Shown here in pieces: positions 45,855 through 58,311 of a stretch of DNA of 64,000 bases (the stretch's first letter is position 1; every line of letters begins with the position of its first letter). Source of the DNA: Adenophora triphylla var. japonica. Its lineage: Eukaryota > Streptophyta > Magnoliopsida > Asterales > Campanulaceae. Under the pieces are notes generated by a model. It had not been told where the DNA came from. It saw only the letters and a program-made list of their open reading frames with translations, and did no database searches. Location of the stretch: the NCBI GenBank assembly GCA_022495995.1, contig JAFEMH010002556.1:267618-331617 (forward strand), given 5' to 3'. A program made the translations under genes and the position numbers.

Positions 45855-46369
45855 TGATGGAATTAATTATACATAAACCCTAGAATGATGCGGAATATTT
45901 ATTCTAGGACAATCATGCTTTAAGTTATCAAAGATTATGGAACGATAGACAAACCTGAATCCATAGCAATATCTTGAGAATCCTTTGATGAAGACTTGAT
46001 GAACGATTATTGCCTTCCAATTGATCCTTAGGGTTCTTGGAATTCAATTGATAATGGGAATCAAGAGAATAAAACCTAGGTAGGTCAATTGGGGACCATA
46101 ACCCTATATTTATAATGACCTAGTATGTTAGTCAGCCCATTATAGATTAACAACTAGGCCCCTTAGGTATCTACACATATTAATTATAGATCCCATACTT
46201 ATAAAAGATGACTTGGGCCCCCTTCAACTTTAGTAGATCACTTTATTAGGCCCAAATACTTTAATATTTAATGTGACATATACAATTAATTATAGTGCAC
46301 ATACGTCTATGTGCCCAAAGACTTTATTTATTATACTAGTATATGTAAAGTCCATAAAATATTCCAACA
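45855..46369 (-). repeat. 5' LTR of copia Y (515 bp)
   Basis: Counterpart of 39806-40320; flanked outside by AAAAG. Confidence 0.96.
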
Positions 46370-46967
46370 AAAAGGACCAAAAAAATAAAAAGAAAGTGAC
46401 GAATTATTTCATGCCTAATTTCGTCAAAAATTTAACAAAATTCTCTCATGGGTCCGAAAATGATACATAAATAAAAGTTAGGCTCTAAATTGTGATTAAT
46501 AAAGCTATAGTCTCCCTAGTGATATAACATATACTCCCTCCGTCCCACAATAATATAGACTTTTGCAAATGCACGGGAATTAAGGAGGAAGTATTATATT
46601 GAAAGTGTTGTGAGTGTGAAAATAAAATAGGAGAGAGAATGAGTGGAGAGAATAGTAAATTATAATGGTGATGTGAGTATTAAAATAATGTAGGAGAGAG
46701 AATGAGTGAAGGGAATAGTAAAGATTCCTTTCCATTTTAGGAAAGTTATATACTCCCTCCGTCCCATACCTACGTACACACTTTCCATTTTAGGCGTCCC
46801 AAACCTACGTGCACATTTCCTAAAATGGAAAGGAATCTTACTATTCCCTCCACTCATTCTCTCTCCTACATTATTTTAATACTCACAACACCATTATAAT
46901 TTACTATTCCCTCCACTCATTCCCTCTCCTATTTTATTTTCACACTCACAACACTTTCAATATAATA

Positions 46968-47731
46968 TGAAAGTTTCGTGTAGCTAGGAAACTTGGATCA
47001 CGCAATAGGTAAAGGATGTGAGTACAGATGTGTCTCACAACTGTCCACACATCCACAGATAATGCAGCAGAATAAAACAATTAAATGTAAATAAAATGCA
47101 ATAACTCAAGAGTTATATACGCTTGCGATACGTGTGATCAGCAAACTAGGCTTACGCCCAAAAACTTTTCACTATAAAAACTTATGTTTCTTACATAAAC
47201 AAATAAGTGAAAAACTAAAATATGAAAATACTAAACAAGTTCTAATCACCTTCTATGATATGAACAACTCCCCTTTCCCAAGTAGGACTTATTCAATCAG
47301 AAGTAAAACAAGAGAACTTTACGAAAACCTAGATGTGAGTTACGGATGTAAGCTCACAACCTAAACACAACTCAATCGAAAGCTATGAAGTATGTATGTT
47401 TTTCTCTCTAAAACCGTAGCTTCTCTTTGTCTTTGAATGCCTTGTATTTATAGTGCACCATTGAGAAGATCTTCATGCAATCGACCTCTTCCTTTGTGAG
47501 ATTCCTTTTCCTATATGAAAACATATAACACACTCACAAGGAAATCAAATATTAGTAGGTTAGTCCTAATATAAAACTATGTACATAAATAAAAGATATT
47601 TACATAATTACAATCTCTTAATAAAAGTAAGATACTTATAAATCTCCATGAAAGTCTCAAAATCTTCTTACCATAATAGAAGACAAATTAAATAAGGAAA
47701 CATAATTATGTTCCCAAAACTCACGTTTTCA
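46968..47731 (-). repeat. 3' LTR of copia X (764 bp)
   Basis: Begins TGAAAGTTTCGTG and ends CTCACGTTTTCA. The bases after it (AATCTCCCTATTTT on +) are the polypurine tract of the minus-strand element. Confidence 0.95.
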
Positions 47732-48069
47732 ATCTCCCTATTTTGGACTTTCTGGTCAAAACCAAAGATTTATAACAATCATAATATTATGACCACGAGA
47801 ATATAGAAAGAGCATGACTCCCCTGAATGGATGTGTGTCCGGATGTGTATACACATCCACACATAAAAACCGCAAAACGAATTAGAACGAATACTAGCGA
47901 GTTCATTAAGCAAAAGCAAAAACCATTCGGCCATGTCCTACTTAAAGCTATTACAAACCATTGTTTTAAAAACTAACAAACTAAAACGTAAAATTAAAAT
48001 TGTCTTTAAAAACCATCAATTCAAAAAAAACTTTTCTCCCCTCGGTTAAAGTTCCCAAATTTCCTCCAA

Positions 48070-50225
48070 CTAGTAGCAGACAACGGCGGTGTTCCAAACT
48101 TTATCTCCTCCAAAAGCGGCGATCAGGCATCTCCCCCTTTTTGAGCGAGAAAGTGAAGCATGCCATTTGAGAAGATTATCCTTAAGTGCTTTAAGGTTGT
48201 TGGCATGGGCGGTGGAGGCTTGAGCTTGAGCTTCGACTGGCAATCTCGGCATCTAAATCCTTCATCTGAACATCAAATGGAGCTACAGCTGTGGGTTCAG
48301 ATGTATCCACATCTGGCATAGTAATTTCAGGAGAGGTACCCACAGGGAGATCAACATGCCTTTGCTTAGGGTCTAACAGAGTTTTGGATTCCTTAAATAA
48401 GGCAAAATTATCAACTCTTTCTTCTCCTTTTTCAGCCTTTACCCCATTGGCAATGAGAATTTGGGATATCAAGGAAGGGTAAGGTAATGACCATTTCTTG
48501 GATGGAGACTCACCATAATCACAAATTTTCCTAAAGATAAATTCCCCAAAATTAATGTGCCTCTTAAGTCCCAATCTATACAGAAGATCAGCTTGCACCC
48601 TAGTGACAGAGGTTTTGTTATTTGAGGGGCAAAGATTGGCAACTAAGATAGTGTGGAGAAAACAGTAAAGGGAGGATAAAGAGCCACTCCCTAAATCTTT
48701 AGGCTTTACTGGCCAAGAGGTTACCTTGCCATGGGTAATGGCAGACACAAGATCATCATCCTCAATAGAAACCACATCATCCAAATGATCATACAACCCA
48801 AGAAAATCATTGATGATAGAAGGGGTAAAAGGAACAAATACTCCTCTAACATAAACACCAGGAGAATGAGGATAAGTTTTATCTAATCCCTTAGGCAGAT
48901 TTGCATAGAACTCATAAACCAATTTGGGGTAGAAGGGAAGGGGATGGTCCACAGTCAAGAATAATCCTCTTTCCTCAAAAAACTTGTCCATACCAAGTTT
49001 AGCAAAAGTCTCCCTATCCCTTTTCATCTCAACAACAAAGGCTTTAGAGGAAATTAAAGTAAACCTATCAGCAGCCTTTTTGGATAAAAACTTTTTGGAA
49101 AAGGGTTTGGGGGTAGAGACCAGAAACAGAAGATGACATACCCTGTTCGGCTTTCTTTCGAGTAGATGTGCGTCTAGATGTGGGCACATCCTTAGACACA
49201 TCCTTCACAGGGAATGGAACAATAATGGGTTCAACCTCAGTGTCATCAGCATCAGTGGAATCAGTTTCTTGGTCTTCTTTTTCCTGATCAAGTTCTTCTC
49301 TTCCTAGCTTGTAGTTCTCATCTGAGGCAGTATCATCATCATCTGAGCTTGAGTCAGTTTCATCATCAAAAGGCTCTAAGTCAGTTGCAGCCATCTTTTT
49401 CTTACCCTTTAAATCCATTAAAATTTTAGCTAAGGGCTCTTCATCACTAAAGGATATAAAGTCCTCAACAGGACTAGACACCAAGGGAACAGAGGGCTCA
49501 ACAACAGGAGCAGACAAAATATCCTCAGAAGGAGAAACAATAGGGGGGATAATGGGATCAGATGAGATTATGGGAGGAATAGGAGCAATTGGCTCAACAG
49601 ACTCTGCATGGGGAACAGTCTCAACATGGATCAAAGGTTCAACATGGGGAGTATCAACAGGGATAACTGATTTAACAAGGGGAACAACCACAGAAGGGGT
49701 AACAGCAGGACCACTAACAGAGGAAGGGGGAATAGATGATTTAGCCCTAGTCCTGACAAGGGGAATTATTACCTCATCTTCTTCTTCTTCTTCAAGAACA
49801 ATAGCAGTTGAAGATTTCCCGCCAGGCTTCTTTAGGTTCTTGGCTTTGTCAGACTCTGACAGCTTGCGAACCCTACCAGATCGACGAAGAGCACGCTGGG
49901 GGACCGGAGTTGTAGCAGACTTTGAGGGTTTTACTTGGGACAACTTCCTCTTCTTAGTTGAAGAAGGATCCTCAGCAATGGCGACATCCGATGGTGGAAT
50001 CACCGGAGAGGATGGAGCTTTAGGGTTTTCAGCAACCGGTTCCAATGTGGGGGATTTTGGAGAAGAAGCTTCCATTGTTGGATCAGACGAGGGTGATGGG
50101 GAAGAAAATTCCGCAAGAAATTTGGAAATTACAGGGTTTAAGACAACAGAACCCTCGCCTTTAGCTATTGAGATGGGAGCAACGTCAAGAATGTCTTCCT
50201 CTTGAATGTTCGAATGCTCGGCCAT
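48070..50225 (-). pseudogene. Additional ORF of copia X, putative plant transposon protein, split by two frameshifts
   Basis: The first part (ATG 50225 down to 49068, 385 codons) begins MAEHSNIQEEDILDV. It is Ser/Pro/Glu-rich, has basic patches (KKRKLSQVKPSK) and acidic runs (about 49790 and 49330), and has no membrane segment. At a C-run near 49115 the frame changes and a globular domain follows to about 48240: FFEERGLFLTVDHPLPFYPK, then VYVRGVFVPFTPSIINDFLG and KKWSLPYPSLISQILI. I recall this pattern from the putative plant transposon protein domain; no search was made. A second shift near 48230 leads to an Ala/Gln-rich tail ending at 48070. It occupies the env-like position of SIRE elements but lacks signal peptide and transmembrane signs. 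Function unknown. Confidence 0.72.
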
Positions 50226-51430
50226 TTAACAGAGGAATTGGGGTTGGTTGAACAGTGCAAAGGGAAATTAATGCAATGGTGTGTGAGATTGTGTGCAAAG
50301 AGGAGGAAGAACAAAGGGTTTTGTTAAGGTTTATGGGGGATGGGACGGATGTGAGGTATATTAAATACTCACAGCTCCCCCTTTCCTACTAAAATTAGGA
50401 ATCCTTCTTCAAAGAGGTTTAACATACCTCAAAATCCTTAGAAGTCCTCCAACGGCTAGAAAACCTTTGAGGTTACAACACACAAGCACCTTCCAAGAAA
50501 ATAAGGGATTAAAATAAATCAAGATTTTGTAAGATTTTTATGAAAACAAAAATTACTTCGGCATATCTTTATTTAAAACAGAATCCCAAAAGAATTTTTC
50601 AACCTTTTCAAACAAGGATTGATACACACCTTTTCTTTTCATGAAAGATATTGGAGATCAAAAACCTATATAATCAAAGAGTGAATTAAGAGAGAAAATT
50701 AATTAACTAACATATTTACAAAGCTCCTATATGTCCTAAAATGCAATATGCCTAGCATGATGCAAACACACAAGTGAAGGAAATATTCTCAGCTTATGGA
50801 TGTGGCATAGGATGTGAGTCACATATTGGGACACATTTAGATCACAAAAAGTCAATGAGCAGTAATCCAATCTGCACAGCCTCTAGGATGCATCAACCAA
50901 TTTTTTGTTGTGGATTTTTGCAATGTGAGTAGCTTTCACTTTACTTGATCCCAAAGATAGCCCTTTTTTCCAATGATCTTATCAAGTTTGACTTCAAGAT
51001 TTCTTATGAAAATCACTTGATCACAATGGTATGGCTTCATACTAAGGGTGAAGCAGCTGTTTCTCACACATATATATAATTTTTTTTTTTTTTTTTTTTT
51101 CTTTTTAGCACCCACTGTGAGATACCTAGGAAGGTTATACCAAGTTATCAAAAGATAACATGGACAGGAAATACTCACAATTAAGTGATCAAAAATAATG
51201 TCAAAGATGAAGACTCACAAGTGACCACACTGAGAAATTTCGTGCTAATGCATGATATTTTTGGATTTTTCTTTTTATGATTTTTTTTTTTTTTTTTTTT
51301 TTTCGATTAAACTAATCTACGGATGTGTTAGAGGATGTGAGACACATCGGTCTCACAACCTTAGATATCACACAAGCCAAGAGACTTCCTCAAGGAGGAA
51401 AATCTCTCCAAATCTAATGCCTTTGTAAAT
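50226..51430. other. Spacer between pol and extra ORF in copia X
   Basis: Non-coding, with poly-T tracts at about 51079-51100 and 51280-51303. In SIRE-type elements this is where sequences for expressing the extra ORF would lie; I see no clear splice or promoter signal. Confidence 0.5.
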
Positions 51431-54400
51431 ATATCGGCCAATTGATTTTCGGTCCCAACAAATTCCGGACACACGAGCTTTTTGCTCTACAAGATCTCTA
51501 ATAAAATGATGTCTAATATCAATGTGCTTTGTTCTAGAATGTTGAACGGATTTTTAGATATGTCTAAGGCACTTTTGTTATCACAAAAAGCGCTCAAAAC
51601 TTTGCTATTTAATCCATAATCTTTTAGCATTTGATTCATCCAAAGTAATTGTGTGCGGCTAACTCCCAAAGGGCAACATATTCGGCCTCGGCGGTGGACA
51701 AGGACACACAATTTTGCTTCCTACTATACCAAGACACAAGATTATTACCTAGGTAGAAACATCCACCGGTGGTACTCTTTCTATCATCACTATTTCCGGC
51801 CCAATCGGAATCGGTGTACCCAACCAAATTTGTGTTTGTTTCTTTAGAGTAATGCGGACCTAGGTTCACAGTCCCACTCACATACCTAATGATCCTTTTC
51901 AATGCTTTAAGATGGGACACTTTAGGGTTGGCTTGGTATCTAGCACGAGACATACACCGAACATAATGTCGGGTCTACTTGCAGTGAGGTAAAGCAAACT
52001 TCCTATCATGCTTCTATAAAGGGTTTGATCAACACTCTCACCATCGAATCATGACTTAGTTTTGGGAAGATCCCATTGGGGTTCTTTGATGTGAAGAGTG
52101 TTCAAGCTCAAACTTTTTCACAAGATTCTTGGCATACTTAGGCTGTGAAATGAACATACCATCTTTGAATTGCTTAATCTGTAAGCCTAAGAAAAGTTCA
52201 ACTCACCTACCATACTCATCTCAAATATGGAAGTCATGCTATCCACAAATTCAGCTAGCATTGGATCAGAATTTGATCCAAACACAATGTCATCTACATA
52301 GATTTGTGCCACAAGAATCTCTTTCTTGTTTCTCCTCACAAACAAGGTTTTGTCAACCTCACCTCTCTTGAATCCTAGTTGAAGCAAATGGTCAGTCAAT
52401 CTACCATACCAAGCTCTAGGGGCTTGCTTTAGCCCATACAGAGCTTTCTTCAGTTTATACACATGATTAGGATATTTGGAGTCCACAAAGCCTTTAGGTT
52501 GTTCAACATAGGCTTCCTCATTTAATATCCCATTTAAAAAGGCACTCTTGACATCCATTTGATGAAGAGTAATCTTGAGGTAACAAGCAATGGCTAACAA
52601 AAGCCTAATGGACTCAATTCTTGCAACGGAGCAAATGTCTCCTCAAAGTCAATTCCCTCAATTTGAGTATAACCTTGAGCAACTAACCTAGCTTTATTTC
52701 TAGTTATCACACCTTGCTCATCAGTTTTGTTCTTAAAAATCCATTTGGTTCCTATGACATTACCATGTGAGGGTCTAGGAACAAGAGTCCATACCTCATT
52801 CTTCTCAAATTGAATTAATTCATCTTGCATAGCCATAATCCAGTCAGCATCTTTCAATGCTTCAGTAACATTCTTAGGTTCAATTTTAGAAACAAAACAA
52901 CGAAGCTTACCTGGGAGTATGCGAGGAGCAACTCCATAAACCAACCATCTTTCTATAATCAACTTTGTCCTTTTGTCTAGTTCTCACTTGAGCATGCACA
53001 TCTCCCACAACTTGTGAAGTGGGGTGGTTTTTCCTGGATTTTAGAAGGGATATCCTTTGACCTATCCACACACCCATTCACATTACCTTACGGAGCATCA
53101 TCTGATCGAATCGGAGGAACCGTCCTCGGTTACGGGAGTTTGAGTGGATGTGGGTGCAGATGTGGGTTCAGATGTGGAGGCAGATGTGTCCACATCCTTG
53201 GTTACATCCTTGTCGGGTTCATCATTTTTAACAGCCTTTGGAAGTTTCTTTTGCTTTTTCAAAGACTGTTTCTTCATCCTTCCGATCCGGCCAAGCAACT
53301 TTGAAACATCATCCTCAGCAGTCTTGAGGTTAAGATCAAGTGAGTCATCAAATTTAACATTAGCGAGATTCCATAATGGTCTTAGTTTTGAGATTGAAAA
53401 CTCTGTAAGCTCTATGTTTGTGGAATAGCCCATGAAAATTGCTTTGTCACTTTTTGAATCAAACTTGGACAGGTATTCTCTATCATTGAGAATATAACAA
53501 ACACAACCAAACACATGAAAATATTTTACGGTTGGTTTCTTTCCAAGGAGAATTTGATATGGGGTGACAGTGCTACCAATCCTTAGAAACACCCTATTGC
53601 CAATGTGACAAGCAATGTTTAAGGCTTACGCCCAAAACTTTTTGGACAAGTTCTTTGAACTTAGCATGACCCTTGCCATTTCTTGCAAGGTTCTATTATT
53701 TCTTTCAGCAATTCCATTTCTTTGTGGGGTGATTGGAGCGAAAACTCATGAGTGATTCCCTTAGAATTGCAAAAATTGGTGAACATTTGATTCTCATATT
53801 CGGTGCCATGGTCGGACCTAATCCTCACAGTCTTAAGACCATAAAGATTTCTAACTCTTTTGTACCAATTCTTGAATTCTTCAATTGTTTCGACTTTTCT
53901 CTTAAGAACATTACCCAAGTGTACCTAGAATAATCATCAACACACACAAAGGCATACTTTTTCCTACCAAAGCTTTCTACTTCAATAGGTCCCATTAAAT
54001 CAGTGTGAATCATCTCCAAACATCTAGTTGTGGAGCATTGTTGGACCTTTTTATGTGATGCTTTTGTTTGTTTTCCCTTTTGACATGAACCACGAGACAT
54101 CGGGGTTCTTGAAGTTCAGGTTAGGGAGGTCTTTAATGGCTTCAAACCTTTGAAGTTCTTCCGAGTTCTACGGCTAGCATGCCCTAATTTTTGGTGCCAC
54201 GATTGACATCATTAGATGTTTTAAGCTTAGGCAAGAAAGATTGTTACCAAATTGGTAACAATTATCGCGAATCTAGGACCAGTAAACACACATTTATTAT
54301 CCTTATCAAACACTTCACACAAGTGTTTATCAAACTTCACAAATAGGTCATCATCACACGGTTGGTGATGCTTATTAGGTTGGCTTTCAAGCCTTCCACA

Positions 54401-54620
54401 TAGTACACATTGTGCAATTTTGGGAGACCCTTGACATCTAGGGTTCCTTTCCCAACAATCTTTCCTTGAGCACCTCCACCAAAATTTACTTTCCCTCCAT
54501 TTATCACTTCATAATCAAGAAGGACTGCTTGGTTTCCGAGTCATGTGCCTAGAAGCACCCACTATCAAAATACCAAGAGCCGAGAGACGGTACTCTTGAG
54601 GGAAGAGTAGACAACATTGC
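51431..54620 (-). pseudogene. pol: pol of copia X: protease, integrase, RT, RNase H, shattered
   Basis: Minus strand. A protease remnant with WYFDSG lies at about 54575. Integrase: KGKQTKASHKK and LEMIHTDLMGPIEVESFG (about 54080-53980), FVCVDDYSRYTWVMFLREK, and IRSDHGTEYENQMF (about 53810). The integrase C-terminal region has FGCVCYILNDREYLSKFDSK (about 53510). [47 protein letters not shown] (about 52560), [18 protein letters not shown] and [12 protein letters not shown] (about 52300). RNase H: GYTDSDWAGNSDDRKSTTG (about 51820), then CDNKSALDISKNP (about 51590). At least eight frame breaks and internal stops are present; no domain is fully in one frame except most of the RT palm. Confidence 0.9.
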
Positions 54621-56500
54621 AGGTGGTAATTGGTTTGGCTACCCACTGTTTAACGAGTTTTCTTTTTGGGTTGCGAGAGGTCTCGGATTGATTTGGATGT
54701 GTGTTGGGATGTGCATACATCTTCTCACACATCCGAGGCCGTTTGAAGTTACCAGATTTTTATCGGCCTTAAGTTTGTAACGTAAGGGCCTAATGTGACC
54801 AGGAGCTAGGCGGTAATGACAGATGTAATGCCTCTTTCTTGGTCTCTTCTCACTCGTAATGACTTTTTCTTTAAAAGCTTGTTTTTTCACACTTTTAGAG
54901 GTAGAACCCTCATATCCCTCCTTTACAAAATTATTTTCAAAACCTATACCAATTTTGTCACGTTGACCCATAGAAAAAGCTTCTTCCATTTTCATTTTAC
55001 TTTTGTTTAACTTAGTGAAAGTATTATCGGCTTTTCACATTCATTCTTGAATTTTTCAAGGTCAACTTCTCTTTTGGTCACAAGGACTTCAAGTCTTGCA
55101 ATGGTATCTTTTTGAGCATCATTTTCTTTTGAAAGTACAAACTTTTTCATCTTCACAAGCGGCCAATTTATCGAGAGAGATTTGTTTACCTTAACAAGTA
55201 CCTCAATTTTGTCCAATCTTTTCATCCAATCTGTATGCGGCTCCTTGTATGTGGCAAAGAGTTCCTCATAGGGAATGTCTCTTTCTTCATCTTCATCATC
55301 TGAATCTCCTTTTATAGAGAAACAGTTCAGCTCAGTTCGAGATGTGACACCGGATGTGTACACAACCGAGCCCACATCCAAGGGTTTTTCAGGAGTATAT
55401 TCTTCTATATCTCGAAAAAGCATTAAACACGTAATGGCAATTTAAGACAGACATGTTAGCCACTTCTTCTTCCTCATCCTCACTGTCACTAAGGGTAGCG
55501 ATTAAGCTCATTCCCTTCTTTTTAAGTGTATTAGCACACTCATTTGCATAATGACCAAAGCCACGGCATGCCCTACATTGGACGGATTCGGATGATTTAT
55601 TTTCAAAACTTGGTTTCTTGAATCCGAGTGTCGGTGCTAGGTTTTGGCTTTTCGGCGATCTTTGGAAGTAGGTCTATTAGGGGAATTTGCTTATCCTTCT
55701 ATTTTTCGGTATAGAACTGAATTTCTTTGAAATAAAAGCTACATCCTCATCTTCAAGATTAGACTTGTCAATTTCGGAGGATAATTCCACAAGCTCTTTT
55801 GGTAGAGCGGCGGCACTTTTAAGGGCAAGACGTGTGTTTTGTTCTTCTTCTCGAGCCTCAAGGTTAAGCTCAAACACAATCAAGATTCCTATGATAGTAT
55901 CAAGACCTACGGTGTTTGTGTCCTTTGTTTCTTCAATCACGGCTACTTTAATGTTAAACCTTTCGGGCAAGGTTCTTAGAATTTTACTAACAAGTCTTGC
56001 ATTGGAGATAGATTCTCCTAGACTTGTGCATTCATTTGAAATCTCATGAATCTTAGCGGCATATGACACAATATCCTCGGTTTCTTCCATTCGAAGTAAC
56101 TCAAACCTATCCATTAAAATTCTAAGCACTGGTAGCCTTCACACTTGGTGCTCCCTCACATTGAGTTTGCAAAATATCCCAAGCGAGTTTTGGCTATACT
56201 TTCATTTGTTATAAGCTTGTACATATTCCCGAAACATGGCTGGAAATAGCACCCGTGGCTTTTGAATTGTAATTTGCAAAACTCTTGTATTTCATCAAGA
56301 GTCCATTGTTTCTTCGGGTTTTCTTTCAAAGAAGGACTCACCAACACCAGAAGATGGCTTTTTCTCCACGGTAGGAGGTTGCCATGCAACAAGAATGCAC
56401 ATCCAAGCTCTTTCATCAATACTTTTGATGTAATTTTCGCATCTTAGACTTCCAAAGAGAATAATTTGTGCCATCCAAGACAGGTGGCCTATTTTGGTGA
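54621..56500 (-). pseudogene. gag: gag of copia X, frameshifted
   Basis: Minus strand. Gag core at about 56129-55677: RFELLRMEETEDIVSYAAKI, then SKILRTLPERFNIKVAVIEE. A complete zinc knuckle CRACRGFGHYANEC lies at about 55570-55530. Downstream come an acidic stretch and a coiled-coil-like region at 55423-55007, as in SIRE gag. A second CHHC-like patch (YICHYRLAPGHIRP) is at about 54820. Frames change at about 56140, 55670, 55430 and 55000. The upstream part 56156-56419 (KKQWTLDEIQEF, then YKLITNESIAKTRLG) belongs to the gag N-terminus. Confidence 0.82.
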
Positions 56501-56561
56501 TTTTGTCATTCCATAATGACTACACTTTCTGGATCAACACTCATTAATATTTCGAGAGTTG

Positions 56562-56573
56562 GCTCTGATACCA
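56562..56573 (-). other. Primer-binding site of copia X, initiator tRNA-Met type
   Basis: GCTCTGATACCA on +, TGGTATCAGAGC on the minus strand, two bases from the LTR. Confidence 0.93.
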
Positions 56574-56575
56574 AT

Positions 56576-57339
56576 TGAAAGTTTCGTATAGCTAGGAAAC
56601 TTGGATCACGCAATAGGCAAAGAATGTGAGTACGAGATGTGTCTCTGTTTGTCCACACATCCACGGATAATGCGGCGGAATAAAACAATTAAATATAAAT
56701 AAAATGCAATAACTCAAGAGTTATATACGCTTGCGATACGTGTGATCGGCAAACTAGGCTTACGCCCAAAAACTTTTCACTATAAAAACTTATGTTTCTT
56801 ACAAAAACAAATAAGTGAAAAACTAAAATATGAAAATACTAAACAAGTTCTAATCACCTTCTATGATATGAACAACTCCCCTTTCCCAAGTAGGACTTAT
56901 TCAATCAGAAGTAAAACAAGAGAACTTTACGAAAACCTAGATGTGAGTTACGGATGTAAGCTCACAACCTAAACACAACTCAATCGAAAGCTATGAAGTA
57001 TGTATGTTTTTCTCTCTAAAACCGTAGCTTCTCTTTGTGCTGAATGCCTTGTATTTATAGTGCACCATTGAGAAGATCTTCATGCAATCGACCTCTTCCT
57101 TTGTGAGATTCCTTTTCCTATATGAAAACATATAACACACTCACAAGGAAATCAAATATTAGTAGGTTAGTCCTAATATAAAACTATGTACATAAATAAA
57201 AGATATTTACATAATTACAATCTCTTAATAAAAGTAAGATACTTATAAATCTCCATGAAAGTCTCAAAATCTTCTTACCATAATAGAAGACAAATTAAAT
57301 AAGGAAACATAATTATGTTCCCAAAAACTCACGTTTTCA
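56576..57339 (-). repeat. 5' LTR of copia X (764 bp)
   Basis: Counterpart of 46968-47731, followed by TAATA. Confidence 0.95.
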
Positions 57340-57462
57340 TAATACTCTCTCCTTAATTTACGTGAAAAGTCAAACTAGGCACCAAGGTCCGGGACGGAGG
57401 GAGTATTATTGTGGGACGCCCAAAAAGGAAATTTTATATATTATTGTGGGACGAAGGGAGTA

Positions 57463-58311
57463 AACATTAGGGTAGTAAAAGTGAGGTTAATCCATCATTT
57501 TTTTTTATTGTTTATTACAATTTTGTAAAATTAAAATTTTAAAAGTTAATATCAAGAATGATTATGATTTTTTTTCTACTAAAAATCAATCTTTTCAAAA
57601 AGATTTTTAATTTGGGATGGAGAGAATAAGTATTATGGAATTTGGATAAGCTATGTGATTAATGTGGCAAAGTTGTACTCTCTCTCTCTCTCTCTCCCAT
57701 TTGAGCTTGAATAATATCGTCAATCAATGTATATGAATTTAGAAAAAAGTGTAAAATTTGACGTGTTGTAACTGTAGATAGTTGTATAGGAAATCAATAG
57801 TGATGTATTGAATAACCATTTGATAATTGTCGTGAGTATAACATATGAGCTCCACTATTTGATTAAATACTAAAAATTTGCCTAAAATGAATTCTGCAAA
57901 TTCAAGTGGTACAACTATTGAACTATTGAGGTAGTTTTTGCAAATTCAGAGTGGGAGGAGGGAATATGTTCTAAAATACTTCCTTATTCCCAAAATGATC
58001 TTACTATGTTTTCGTTGTTAATACAAATGTATTTTGAACAATAATTTTAAATTAAATTTATTATACTAATGAATATCTAAAAAAAATCTTTATAGTGTTT
58101 ATAATGTGATATAAATAACAACTTTTAAATTTTTATTATGATAATAAAATTAATGTGAATTTATTGTTCAAAATCCAAAATTTATTTTCAGTAGGGGCCA
58201 AATTTTTTGATTCGCCTAATAATAGCATTCAAATCAATTATTTTGTTATAACATATAAATTCAATGTACAAAGGAAAAATGATAAAATAAACTTTAAGAT
58301 ATTAAATAGTA
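57463..58311. other. AT-rich spacer, nothing recognised
   Basis: Contains a (CT)n tract at about 57678-57698 and AT-rich sequence with no convincing open frame. Confidence 0.6.

Larger units (their letters stand above)
39806..46369 (-). mobile_element. Ty1/copia LTR retrotransposon Y, minus strand, full length
   Basis: Two 515-bp LTRs (39806-40320 and 45855-46369) differ at one base that I can find. AAAAG flanks both sides (39801-39805 and 46370-46374). The primer site next to the right LTR reads TGGTATCAGAGC on the minus strand, fixing the direction. Coding order on the minus strand is gag, protease, integrase, RT, RNase H, as in copia. The frames are split by several shifts, so this very young insertion is non-autonomous. 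Confidence 0.96.
46968..57339 (-). mobile_element. Ty1/copia LTR retrotransposon X, minus strand, SIRE/Maximus-like with extra ORF
   Basis: Two 764-bp LTRs (46968-47731 and 56576-57339) differ at about 16 positions (near 2%). TAATA flanks both sides (46963-46967 and 57340-57344). The primer site TGGTATCAGAGC on the minus strand sits at 56562-56573. The order gag, protease, integrase, RT, RNase H, spacer, extra ORF, 3' LTR on the minus strand, with a total of 10.4 kb, fits the SIRE/Maximus copia lineage, which often has an additional ORF after pol. Gag and pol are shattered by frameshifts. Confidence 0.94.
46753..57403. mobile_element. Stowaway-type MITE B, nested in MITE A, split by copia X
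   Basis: CTCCCTCCGTCCCATACCTACGTAC at the left and GGTCCGGGACGGAGGGAG ending at 57403, with TA flanks. It carries the complementary form of the same TTCTCTCTCCTACATTATTTT interior as MITE A, so the two form a local inverted repeat (about 46660-46960). Confidence 0.82.
46534..57460. mobile_element. Stowaway-type MITE A, split by MITE B and copia X
   Basis: CTCCCTCCGTCCCACAATAATATAG at 46534 pairs with the inverted ATATTATTGTGGGACGAAGGGAG ending at 57460; TA flanks at both ends. After removing nested MITE B (with copia X) it is about 275 bp. Confidence 0.85.

Noticed and set aside
49552..50205. 217-codon + strand frame
   Set aside because: Shadow of the Ser/Pro/Glu-rich extra ORF of copia X on the minus strand; composition is the complement of that biased sequence.
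48070..50225. Envelope gene of a plant retrovirus-like element
   Set aside because: Position fits, but there is no signal peptide, transmembrane segment or cysteine-rich ectodomain; the globular half looks like a plant transposon protein.
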